NCBI GenBank assembly: GCA_030737875.1
Contig: CM060922.1
Coordinates: 299,575,456-299,639,455, forward strand
Length of the DNA: 64,000 nt
Source of the DNA: Allium sativum
Lineage: Eukaryota; Streptophyta; Magnoliopsida; Asparagales; Amaryllidaceae
Direction: 5' to 3'
In this document: positions 12,040 to 21,142 of the stretch, piece by piece
Position numbering within the stretch: position 1 is the stretch's first letter
Layout: each line of letters begins with the position of its first letter
Program-made: the position numbers and the translations under genes
Notes under the pieces: model-generated
Told to the model about the DNA's origin: nothing
Database searches by the model: none
What the model saw: the letters and a program-made list of their open reading frames with translations, nothing else

Positions 12040-13545
12040 CCTTTAAGATGGACAATGGGAGGAAGGTTCAATTAGCCACTTGGTTAATGAAAGACGAAGC
12101 CTCATTTTGGTAGGAAGTCACGAATGGAGAATGGGCAGGAGAGACATGGATAGGACACACGATAAGGAAGTAGATCCAAAGAAAGGCGGTAAGGATAACA
12201 AGGGGCCAAGAGAAAAGGAAGAGCCACACTTGTGAAATACCTGACTACTTAAATAAGGACGTTAGAAAGAAGAATAAGACTAGTTGTTATCATTACAGAG
12301 AAACATGCATCTTATTAGGATCGTCCAAAGAAGCAAAAGGCAAAGGTATGGACAAAGTACAGGATCTTCTGGAGGGTAGGCGCGTTCCCTCATGGCTAGC
12401 ATACCTGATAGAGGTAGGGATATCTTGGTTGGAAGTTTGGTATTTCTTTTTGATCATCCTGTTCGAACCTTATTTGAATTCTGGAGCTTCACACTCGTTT
12501 ATATTTGCTTCGTTAGTTGAAACACTGCACCTAAATACTAGTCTAGTTATGGATCCCAGAGTAGTGTCAAATCCAATTGGTGGTTTGGATCATCTTTCGA
12601 TGATTTGTCGGGATTTGAGAGTGTCTATCTTGGGTGTTGGGTTTGAATGCAACGCCTTCGTTCTTGGCTTCATGGGCTTCGGCTTGATTCTAGGCATGGA
12701 TTGGCTAGCCAGATACGGTGCCATCCTAGACTGTGAAAAGAAGGGTAGTTAGATTGTTGACTCATTGTGGCAAGACCCTTGATATTTCTTGTGACCCTAG
12801 AAGTCCTGTGATGCTTAGCTACCTAGAATCTCTTGACGCATCCTATGATGACTTGGAATCCATTCGTGTGGTCCATGAATATGGTGACGTCTTTGAGGAA
12901 GATCGGGGTCTATCCCGAGGCGCGAGATGGACTCTCGAATATACCAGGTAGATAATGCAAAGCCAGTTGCATTACCAGTGCGCCACATGGCTCTGAGGGT
13001 GAGAAGAGAACTTGATAAGCAAGCGAAAGAGTTGCTTGAGAAGGGGTTCATAAGAAGAAGTATTTCAGAATGGGATGCTCCAGTTGTTTTACTACGAAGG
13101 CTGATGGTTCATTTAGGTTGTGCATAGACTATAGAGAACTGAATAAGCTCACAAAGAAGAACAGACACCCATTGCCGAGGATAGATGATTTATTCGATCA
13201 TTTGGTTGGCGCTTTGGTTTTCTCGCAGCTGGTATTGGCTACAGGATTTCTTCAGCTAAGGGTGGCTAAAGACAGCATAGATAAGACTGCATTTAGAACT
13301 CGACTTTTGCTTGGGATGCTGACTATGGCGATGCTTTTCAGCATTTGAAGAGGGTTTTAATGACGGCTCCAGTTTTAGTTTTGCCAGATGGAAGTAAGCC
13401 ATTCACAGTGTATACCGGTGCTTGCGGGACAGGGCTTGGAGCAGTTTTCGATGTAAGAGGAAAAGGTGATATGCAAAAGGCGGCAAGTACGAGTATCGCT
13501 TATTATCCACAGATGGATGGACGAACAGAAAGGGGTGAATAGAAT
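12040..13545 (+). pseudogene. Broken gag-pol remnant of the chromovirus
   Basis: Recognisable pieces occur in normal order but in different frames. A gag fragment (KVQLATWLMKDEASFW, about 12068-12112) is followed by a stop. A decayed zinc-knuckle area (SCYHYRETC, near 12282) follows. Next comes an aspartic protease piece with NSGASHSF and LGMDWLARYGAILDC (12477-12732), in which the catalytic D of DSG is N. Then come the N-terminal RT piece ([30 protein letters not shown], split here, 13090-13210), a jump straight into the RNase H connection (APVLVLPDGSKPFTVYT, 13363-13413), and the integrase tail YYPQMDGRTER near 13501. The YxDD core and most of integrase are gone. It cannot make functional products and would depend on a helper. 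Confidence 0.85.
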
Positions 13546-14162
13546 CCTTGAAGATTTTTTGAGGGCATGTTTTTAACTTCTCCTTTTCCTACCACTTTGT
13601 TGATACTTGTCATATCATTTAGTATGTCTTTGCGAGGATATCTTCGATCTTTAGTTAGCAAAACCCTATGGTTGTAAACATGTGTTTGAGACATGTTATG
13701 TTTGGTGGATGCAAATGGATGCAAGTGGTTGCTAGTGGTTGCTCATGGATGCATGTACACACACATTAGGCACTAGATCGGCTCAATCACTTTCATATTG
13801 CATATAAATGAGTGTGCATATTTAAATTAATGAATATATAATGGTTGTGTTATCATATGGATGCTGCATTTTGATGAATGGTCGTGCACACATGTAGAAA
13901 TAATATGCATTGTTAGGATTCTTTCGCATACATAATGGACGCATGGCACTATCATGATTTGCATTAAGGAGGTCAACTGAATCAGTGGACCGCCTGATTT
14001 TGCATTAAATAAGGAACATATACACACTTTTTGCATATGTTCATACGACATTAGAAATCTTGTAAGGACAATGGATGCCTGTGTGTGATGATTGAGTAGA
14101 TGAATGATTGGATGGTAGGATATACATTCTCCTTAACTTGGAGATTTCGGAGGCGAAATCCT
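13546..14162 (+). other. Non-coding 3' internal region of the chromovirus
   Basis: Between the integrase remnant and the polypurine tract. No domain is visible. Short ATGGATGCA and GTTGCTAGTGG repeats occur at 13708-13755. Confidence 0.5.
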
Positions 14163-14177
14163 TTAAGGAGGGGAGAA
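14163..14177 (+). promoter_or_regulatory. Polypurine tract of the chromovirus
   Basis: TTAAGGAGGGGAGAA immediately precedes TGTAACACCCC, the start of the 3' LTR. It is the standard chromovirus arrangement. Confidence 0.9.
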
Positions 14178-14435
14178 TGTAACACCCCGTGATTTTAATA
14201 TTAAAATTAAAAAATTTAAGAACAAATTAAAGAATACTTAATTGTTAAAGTGAAAATTAAGGGAAACGGGTTACGACATTGCGTTCGTCTCGAAATTCTA
14301 CTTGGAATAGAGCCCAAGTTTTCGTAAATCGGACTTCGTATGAGGAAGTTATGGCCCTCAGAAGTTTCAGAAATTTATATAAATTAAATTAGTTTAGAAA
14401 AGAAATTCAAAATTCAGAAAATTAAATACCAAGGC

Positions 14436-14530
14436 AGGTCGACCTGGAGGTCGACCTACCCTAGGCCAGGTCGACCAGGGGGTCGACCAAGGGGTCGACC
14501 TCCCTATACAGGTCAACCTGGGGGTCGACC
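14436..14530. repeat. Cluster of seven GGTCGACC palindromes
   Basis: GGTCGACC or AGGTCGACCT occurs at 14436, 14448, 14469, 14481, 14493 and 14523, with a one-base variant GGTCAACC at 14511. Spacing between several boxes is exactly 12 bp. It lies in the LTR upstream of the TATA-like box near 14700. Confidence 0.9.
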
Positions 14531-16089
14531 TACCCCTCGGGGAAGATCTGAAATCAGACGATTCTGACTTGTTGCTGAGTCTTTATTGACCTGTTGTTGA
14601 GTCACTAGGGCATAAGTGGCAATTCTGGATAACTCTATCTAGTTTGGACGGTTGTGATTGCTCCTATGATAATCTAACGAATTATGTTGAATTAAACTTC
14701 TATAAAAGCACGCTTGGACTCAAACCCTAAACCTAGACTAAATTAGTCTCTTAGCCTCCATGTTGCTGCTAGGACAGATCTTCTTCCTAAAGCTTAGGGA
14801 TTTGCAAGTCTGAATTCTAATTCAAAAGACGAATGAATCATTCTCTTCTCTAACCCGTCTTTGTGAGTACAATTTCTTTCACAAAATAATTAATAAATTA
14901 ATTATGATGAGCAATAACTTGTATTATGAGAACATGTCTGTTGAATCATGTGATGTTATTTAACTTTGTTATCATCTGTTGGTGAACATATGACAATTTT
15001 GTTGTCTTATGTTGGTAGATCTATTTCATATGTCCAATTACGTATGTTTAACTTGATTCATTTAATGATATCAGTTTATATGCAAGTTTGGGATGTTAAA
15101 TCATATGCTAATTTGTATGTGAATCTTATGCAAGTCTACTTTTACATATGCTAGTTTGTATGTGAATCTTATGCAAGTCTGTATGCGAATTATGCACAAG
15201 TTTATATGTGAATCAAGTATATATACACACACACACAAACATGCGGGTTTATATGTAAAATGTGTGATATTAGTTTACATGTTTAAATTTCATGATGTTG
15301 GTTCATATGTCTAAAACACATATGCTAGATTTGGTTCATTTTGTGACATTTACATGACTAAATCATATGCAAGTGTAAATGTAAAGCTTAATTTACATGT
15401 CTAAAATATATATGCAAGTTTATATATAAGTTTGGATGAGAATCATATGCTAGTTTATATGTAAGATTGTATGCGAATCATATGTAAGTCTTAATTTACA
15501 TGTCTAAATTGCATATGCAAGTTTAATACAAGTTTATATGTAGATCATATGCAAGTTTATGCGCAAACCATGTTCATATATACAAGTTCACCTTTATGTG
15601 TATAGATCTTTGCAAATCATAACTTATATAATTTGATCCATGCCAGTTTGTGGTTTATGCAAATTATGCCTATTGCCTATGCAAGTTATTGATTTTGCAA
15701 ATTTATGATTATATAAATTATAATCATGCGAGTTTTGATCCATGCTAGCCTATTTTTATTTGCAAGTTAGATCTATTTTTACATGTTATGCAAGTTGTGA
15801 TGTTTTTGTGAGTTAGGCTATTTGTTAGCCTATGTATTATATGTATTACACCTACGAGCAACGTGGGGGCAATGGGAAAATATTAAATATTAATATTGTG
15901 AAAATTGGAATAAAATGGCTCAAAACATATAATAAATTTGAGAATTAATTAGCGTAATTTATATGCATAGAAATTATGGACATAATTTAGATGACAATTA
16001 TGGACATAGATTAATTTGGAAGTTATTGAAAATTTTAAATAGGGATATTAATTCAAATTGGGGTTGAATAATAATGTGTAATATAAATG

Positions 16090-16430
16090 CCTAAGACACG
16101 AGGTTAGACTCGTTTGTGACATAAGACTGCCCGAACCCGCCCGACAAATCCAGCAACCACAAACGGTAGTCTAATTTGAGAGGTCAAAGGCATAAATTAA
16201 ATGGGTAATAAACACCTAAGACACGAGGTTAGACACGTTTGTGATATAAGATTTCCCTGACCCGCCCGGCACATCCAGCAACCACAAACGTCACTCTAAT
16301 GTGAGAGGTCGTAGGAATAATTAAAAGATGCTTAGACACGAGGTTAAGTCTGGCTTGTGGTGGAAGTCTGCCCAGAACCGCCCGGCATATCCAGCGGCTA
16401 CAAGCAATCGACTTAATGTGAGAGGTCTGT
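16090..16430 (+). repeat. Three tandem ~120-bp hairpin units in the 3' LTR
   Basis: Counterpart of 9452-9790. In unit 1 TTAGACT pairs with AGTCTAA; in unit 3 the same positions read TTAAGTC and GACTTAA, again complementary. Unit 2 has decayed arms. Confidence 0.8.
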
Positions 16431-16628
16431 GCATTAATAATTAATTAATGCTTATCAAATACGAATATAAATGACAAACAGAAGTTTGGTTGAGTTGAGT
16501 AATTCTCTGAGTACCAATTTGATGTTGATTTAGGTCTTCAAGGTTGATACTTTGGGAGTTATTCTCCTAACCAATGTATGTGTGAACTAAGATGTACTTA
16601 ATCATAAATTAAGTAAAAACATGTTATA

Positions 16629-16629
<1 letters not shown>

Positions 16630-16672
<43 letters not shown>

Positions 16673-16680
16673 TATATATA
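16630..16680. repeat. AT-dinucleotide microsatellite
   Basis: About 50 bp of near-pure AT repeat, much longer than the same place in the 5' LTR (near 9990-10017). Confidence 0.95.
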
Positions 16681-17065
16681 TTAATTTGATAAGTGAGTAA
16701 GGTTAAGGCCAGCTTAACAAAAAATATTTAAGTGGGTAGGGTTAAGACCAGCTTAACCAATAATATATTAATATGATAAGTGGATATAGTTAAGACAAAC
16801 TTAACCAATATTGATCGGATAAGTGGATAGGGTTAAGACCAGCTTAACCAATAATATATATTAATTTGATAAGTGGGTAAGGTTAAGACTAGCTTAACCA
16901 ATAATATATAAGTGGGAAGGATAAAGACCAGCTTAACCAATAATTTATATTAATTTGATAAGTGGGTAAGGCTAAGACCAACTTAGCCAACAATATATAA
17001 GTGGGTAGGGTTAAGACCAACTTAGCCAATAACATATAAGTGGACAGGGTTAAGACCAGCTTGAC

Positions 17066-17118
<53 letters not shown>

Positions 17119-17170
17119 ATCTGATAAGCGGATAGGGTTAAGACAAACTTAACCAATAACACATGTTGAT
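16680..17170 (+). repeat. Short hairpin repeats in the 3' LTR, with a second AT microsatellite
   Basis: Counterpart of 10018-10470 with the same GGTTAAG..CTTAACC units. A further AT-dinucleotide run of about 48 bp sits at 17069-17116. Confidence 0.85.
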
Positions 17171-18436
17171 TTGATAAGTGGATAACATGGGTGACATGTG
17201 GGATATAATTATAAACACTTAACCAAGTTGAAACATGTAAGAAGACCTGAATAAGAGGGGTTTAAGTGGAAAATCCTAGCGGGGACCAAGCATAGGTGGA
17301 AAGTTTGTGTCAAGTGTGGGGACCCTTTTCAACCAGTAACCCATTTAGTATCTAAGTGAGCTCGATCTAGATCGAGGACGGGACACGCTTACTAGGCTTT
17401 ATTGTAAGAGGTCAAAACGAGGTAGCGGTGGCAACGCAAGTCCAACGGGGTCATGTGCGTGCGTGGGCCCGGACTGTAGGTAAGACGTTGTTGCATCATG
17501 TTGGTATAAGTCGTGCATCTTTAGTGGTATCGGGTTGCCACTTTGGGAAATGATACACCCCACTAAGGGACCTACACGGGTATCTATGAGTTAGGGATCT
17601 GATCGAATGGAGAAGGTAGTGGGTACGACTAGCGGAGATAAGAGCAAGCGGCACCTATGGAGACAGCTAGGAGTCCAACTACCATATTATAAATAAATGT
17701 TGTAATTAGAATAGGGAGTGTACTGGGTACAACTAGTGGAGACAGGAGCAAGCGGCACCTATGAAGACAACTAGGGGTACACGAAACTACCATTATGATT
17801 ATTATGTTCAGTAGGCGGGATCAACTCTTAGGGTGAACTAGTAATGGTGCAGTATAGTAATTATCCTATAGTGATTAGAAGCGAGATTAACACCAGAATA
17901 TTCCTCTTGTTTGTTTTGTCTTACCTACTTGTTTCACAGTCATTCCTTGTTTTACCAGTTTATGCCTTATCTTAATTACTTTAATAATTATATTGTTAAA
18001 GTTATTGTACTCGTCAGACTTTATGTCTGCCCCCTTTGTTTTCGCCTCTTTTCTTCCTTTCCCTCCCCCCAGGTTCTCAGGGTAGGACTAGTACTAGTGG
18101 AGCTTGACTTGGATCTTTATCTCTCTTTTGGAAGTGCTTGGGTTGCTGAAAGTAAAGTTCAGCTTATCTCTTTTATGGCTACTTATGCTGGGGTTATGCT
18201 TTTTACTTTATGTACTCAGAAAACAATTTGTCAAGATGGATATTAAGTGTACTTGGTTTTATTGTTGGTTTTTGATGTAATCAAACTATTTCTCCGCTGC
18301 AATAAAAGTTGTTTTAATTTTTCAAGTACCAATATATGTACCTGTCTTGTTATATTCTGTTCTATACACCAATAATACTCCATGAAAGTTAATGCATTCC
18401 CTTTGAGAATGACATTAATGGACGTGGGGTGTTACA

Positions 18437-18916
18437 AATCCAATCACACATCGCGGTGGTTCCATGTCATTCTAGCGTCACCGCAAGGAATCAGTAAATT
18501 TATTAATTAACATAAATAGTTAAAGATTTTAAGTTCTAAATTGTTAAGAGATAGATAACATAACTGTATATATTTATATCTACATTTTTCAGGAGAGAGT
18601 GAGTGCGGTGCTCCTGTGACTTATTGGGATGTTTTCACGCATACACATGTAATGAGTCAGTTTGACGATTAAGGCACAGTTTCATACTCATGGAACCATG
18701 ATGATAAAGCAAATGTCGCATACGTAAGTATAACATAATTAACTAAAATTTAAAGTTTAATTAAAATAATGTTATCTAAATATTCAACTATATTTTGCAT
18801 AATAGCAAAATTTCCAGCAAGCACGAGCACAACTACTTGAGGACACGGGATGAGCCGATTCAGATGCTAACGAGGAGGATGCCATTTTTGAGGCTATCAT
18901 GGGTCCATCGGCCTAA
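18437..18916 (+). pseudogene. Transposase_24 (TnpA-like, Ptta/En/Spm) remnant of CACTA-1
   Basis: Three exon pieces align with the gene in CACTA-2. The first (18437-18490) reads NPITHRGGSMSF, then a stop, then RHRKES. The second, about 18593-18723, reads APVTYWDVFTHTHV and later YSWNHDDKANVAY, with a stop before GTVSYSW. The third (about 18806-18916) reads AKFQQARAQLLEDTG, a stop, then EEDAIFEAIMGP. Splice sites TTTTCAG, ACGTAAGT and ATAATAG fit the exon borders. Known members of this family are accessory CACTA proteins that bind subterminal repeats. Three stops, and a missing 5' part where the chromovirus entered, make it a dead gene. Confidence 0.8.
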
Positions 18917-19911
18917 AACAGGTGCTATGTATTTGGGAACCAGGAGGTAATTTCAATAAAATTTTAAAATAATTATTCTTCAAAAACTATTACACATTGT
19001 GATGAATCATAGTAAACAAATCTTATATTTCCTCTGATAATTTAATGGAATCTGAAATTTAATTGAATTGTGGTTATGATGTTGGAAACACTGATAATTT
19101 AAATTTATTTACAGGTCAAAAAACTTAAAAGGCTTATCAAAGGGTCAAGACAAATAGGAGATTGCATAGCTACAGGCCCCGATCGCTGTGCTTGAGAAGC
19201 ATGATCGTCGATGATCTAGGTAGACAGAGCAGTTGAACAAACATTTGGCGGAGTTCATAGAGCAGTACAGATAGTTTCCTTCATTTGGTTGTTCTTCAGG
19301 GGAGTAGTTTGAGGTATGATTTGTTATGTTTAGTTGTTATGTACATATACGCTTTGAGTGGATGAGGATTTAGTTGATACATTGTGATGGGTTACATATA
19401 TTTTTGTTGGTTAGGAAGTTGGTTTACACGTTTGTTTGGTTAATGGGTTATGTTGGTTTAGAGAATTTTGGTTTGTTATAATTTGCCGGATGTTGTATAT
19501 ATTGGTTAATGTTGTGTATATTTGACTATATGTGTATGATTTGGGTTTAATATTATGGTAGGATATATGTGCAAGTATCGTTGTTATATATATGCTCGAA
19601 ATGGAGCCGTTATAGTACATATAATATTGTACATGGTTGGAAGTAAGCACATCAAAATTCTATAAAAAAGAATACACATATTTCCAACAACCATTAACGG
19701 GTCAAACAATTTCAAACGGTTTCCAATGGCTAATTGGTCAACAATTTCTGCAACGTGTCCATTCTTATCGTTGGAGCTGCTGATAAAACCTCATTGATGA
19801 TGTTGGAAAGCATTGAGATTCGTTGCATACACCAACGGGGTTTCCATTGGCTACCAACGGCTTTTCAACGGTCGCCAATGGCTAGTAGCTGTTGGAAATC
19901 ACTGTTCTTCT
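18437..19911 (+). mobile_element. Right part of CACTA element 1, interrupted on both sides
   Basis: Begins inside a Transposase_24 exon directly after the chromovirus LTR and ends at the copia-A insertion; its last 12 bp resume at 40440-40451. Joining across copia-A (one CTTCT copy) gives an outward end whose complement starts CACTACAAGAAGAACAGTG, a typical plant CACTA terminus. Subterminal repeats of the CAACGG type fill 19690-19900 (for example CCAACGGGG, CCAACGGCTTTTC, CAACGGTCGCC). The left half of the element is not in the window or was lost. Confidence 0.8.
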
Positions 19912-20086
19912 TGTTAGCATAATTAAGGGCAATATAGTCTTTTGTTTTATGTTTTGCCTATATATAAAGGCCTCTTGTGTTGTTTTAGGGTTGAGACTTT
20001 CTCTTCTTTTAGCCGTCATCTGCCTTGTACTGTAATGGTGTAGATGAATAAATGAATTGCTTTAGACCTCTTTATTAGAATTAACA
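19912..20086 (+). repeat. 5' LTR of copia-A
   Basis: TGTTAGCATAATTAAG to GAATTAACA, 175 bp, same length and sequence as 40265-40439 when read base by base. Contains a TATA box (CCTATATATAAAGG). Confidence 0.95.
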
Positions 20087-20099
20087 TGGTATCGGAGCC
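20087..20099 (+). promoter_or_regulatory. Primer-binding site of copia-A
   Basis: TGGTATCGGAGCC follows the LTR with no spacer. It differs by one base (A to G) from the iMet complement TGGTATCAGAGCC. Confidence 0.85.
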
Positions 20100-20904
20100 A
20101 ATAAAATTCACAGTCCTAATCTAATATGGTTTTACCCTCCCGCTCAAGTTTCAGCATCTCGATCTGGTAATCTCCTCTCAGCAAATCCACGAAGTCCTTC
20201 TCAATCTCGGCAAGTATCTGGTAATCTCCTCTCAGCAAATCCACGAAGTCAATCTCGGCAAGCTTCAGCAGTTTCAGCATCTCAGCACGTCCATCCGAGC
20301 AACCTCAGCACGTTCATCCGATCTAAGCAACCAAGACCGAAGTTTTCCCAAACTCAAAATCCAAACCGAAGTTTTCCAGACCCAAAACCGAAGTTTTCCA
20401 GACCCAAAACCGAAGTTTTCCAGACCAGACCCGAAGTTTTCCCAAACCCAAAACCCAAACCGAAGTTTCCAGACCCAAAATCGAAATCTACCCAAATACC
20501 CAGACCGTGATTGACGTCCAGACCAGAAAGCCTTCAGATTTCTATCCAGATTGCAAACATATAAACTCATCCGTCGGGGACCAGTTTTATCATTTGGCCG
20601 CTCAGATCTTTTGCCTACCGATCAGATTGAAGATTGTTTTGGATTGTTGAGTTGATGTTGAGTTTTTGGTATTTGGTCAGTTTCTTCTCTACTTCTTGTA
20701 GCAGCTTCTATTTGGAAGTTTCTTCACATCTTCTATTTGGTAGTTTCTTCTCTACTTCTTGTGGCAGCTTCTATTTGGCAGTTTCTTCTCTACTTCTTGT
20801 GGCAGCTTCTTCTCTACTTCTTGTGGCAGCTTCTATTTGACAGTTTCTTCGCAGCTTCTATTTGGCAAACTCACGATTCTCCGCATCGTGAGTTTGAGGG
20901 GGGA
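20100..20904 (+). repeat. Repeat-rich leader made of three minisatellites
   Basis: Three different arrays follow each other. CTGGTAATCTCCTCTCAGC with the downstream CCACGAAGTC occurs at about 20167 and 20218. Six units of CCGAAGTTTTCCAGACCCAAA (written here as variants of CCGAAGTTTTCC) span 20337-20480. TTCTTCTCTACTTCTTGTGG-type units span about 20690-20870. The long minus-strand open frame here (20274-20570, repeating WVWK) is only translated repeat. The last 30 bp resemble the end of a copia pol gene and lead into a polypurine tract (GAGTTTGAGGGGGGA, 20890-20904). Confidence 0.7.
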
Positions 20905-21142
20905 TGTTAGAGTATATGCCAAGAGATATGCTAGGGAATATGCTAGGAATATTCTAGAGAATAGATGTAGCCTATAAATATATGATTTAGCATTGTATTC
21001 AGAACAATCAATTATCTCTATTGTAATAGCAATAAAATAAATATATAAAAATGTAGTCCATTTATTGTTTACCGTTTATCTCTCTCTTCTCTCTGGATCT
21101 GAATTTAAATTTAGGGTGGGTGAAACCTTTCAGTCTCTAACA
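20905..21142 (+). repeat. Orphan LTR of a related copia family (LTR-B)
   Basis: 238 bp starting TGTTAGAG and ending CTCTAACA, a perfect 8-bp terminal inverted repeat, with a copia polypurine tract directly upstream. It has a TATA-like CCTATAAATAT near 20970. Its sequence differs from the copia-A LTR apart from the first bases, and no partner copy exists in the window. At 21143 it abuts a gypsy LTR fragment without any leftover internal sequence. Confidence 0.75.

Larger units (their letters stand above)
8350..18436 (+). mobile_element. Internally deleted Ty3/gypsy chromovirus with 4.2-kb LTRs
   Basis: A 5' LTR (8350-11728, 5' end missing), primer site, 2.45-kb internal region with gag-pol scraps, polypurine tract and complete 3' LTR (14178-18436). 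LTR ends read TGTAACACCCC and GGGGTGTTACA. The iMet primer site and the DSGASH-like protease and chromovirus-type RT remnants place it near the Tekay/Del group; that lineage call is by eye. The left LTR lacks about 800 bp that the right LTR has (14178-14984), so a deletion joined it to the older fragment on its left. The right end sits inside a Transposase_24 exon of CACTA-1. Confidence 0.85.
14178..18436 (+). repeat. Complete 3' LTR of the chromovirus
   Basis: Runs 4,259 bp from TGTAACACCCC to GGTGTTACA. Its first 800 bp are present only here and include the GGTCGACC cluster. A transcription-related block is marked by CTATAAAAGC near 14700 and the telo-box-like AAACCCTAA near 14722. The hairpin repeats and the direct duplication described for the 5' LTR are all repeated here. 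An open frame at 17911-18246 matches one at 11215-11538; both lie in the LTR and have no known protein match. Confidence 0.9.

Noticed and set aside
20274..20570. 98-codon minus-strand frame with WVWK repeats
   Set aside because: It is the translation of the CCGAAGTTTTCC minisatellite on the opposite strand.
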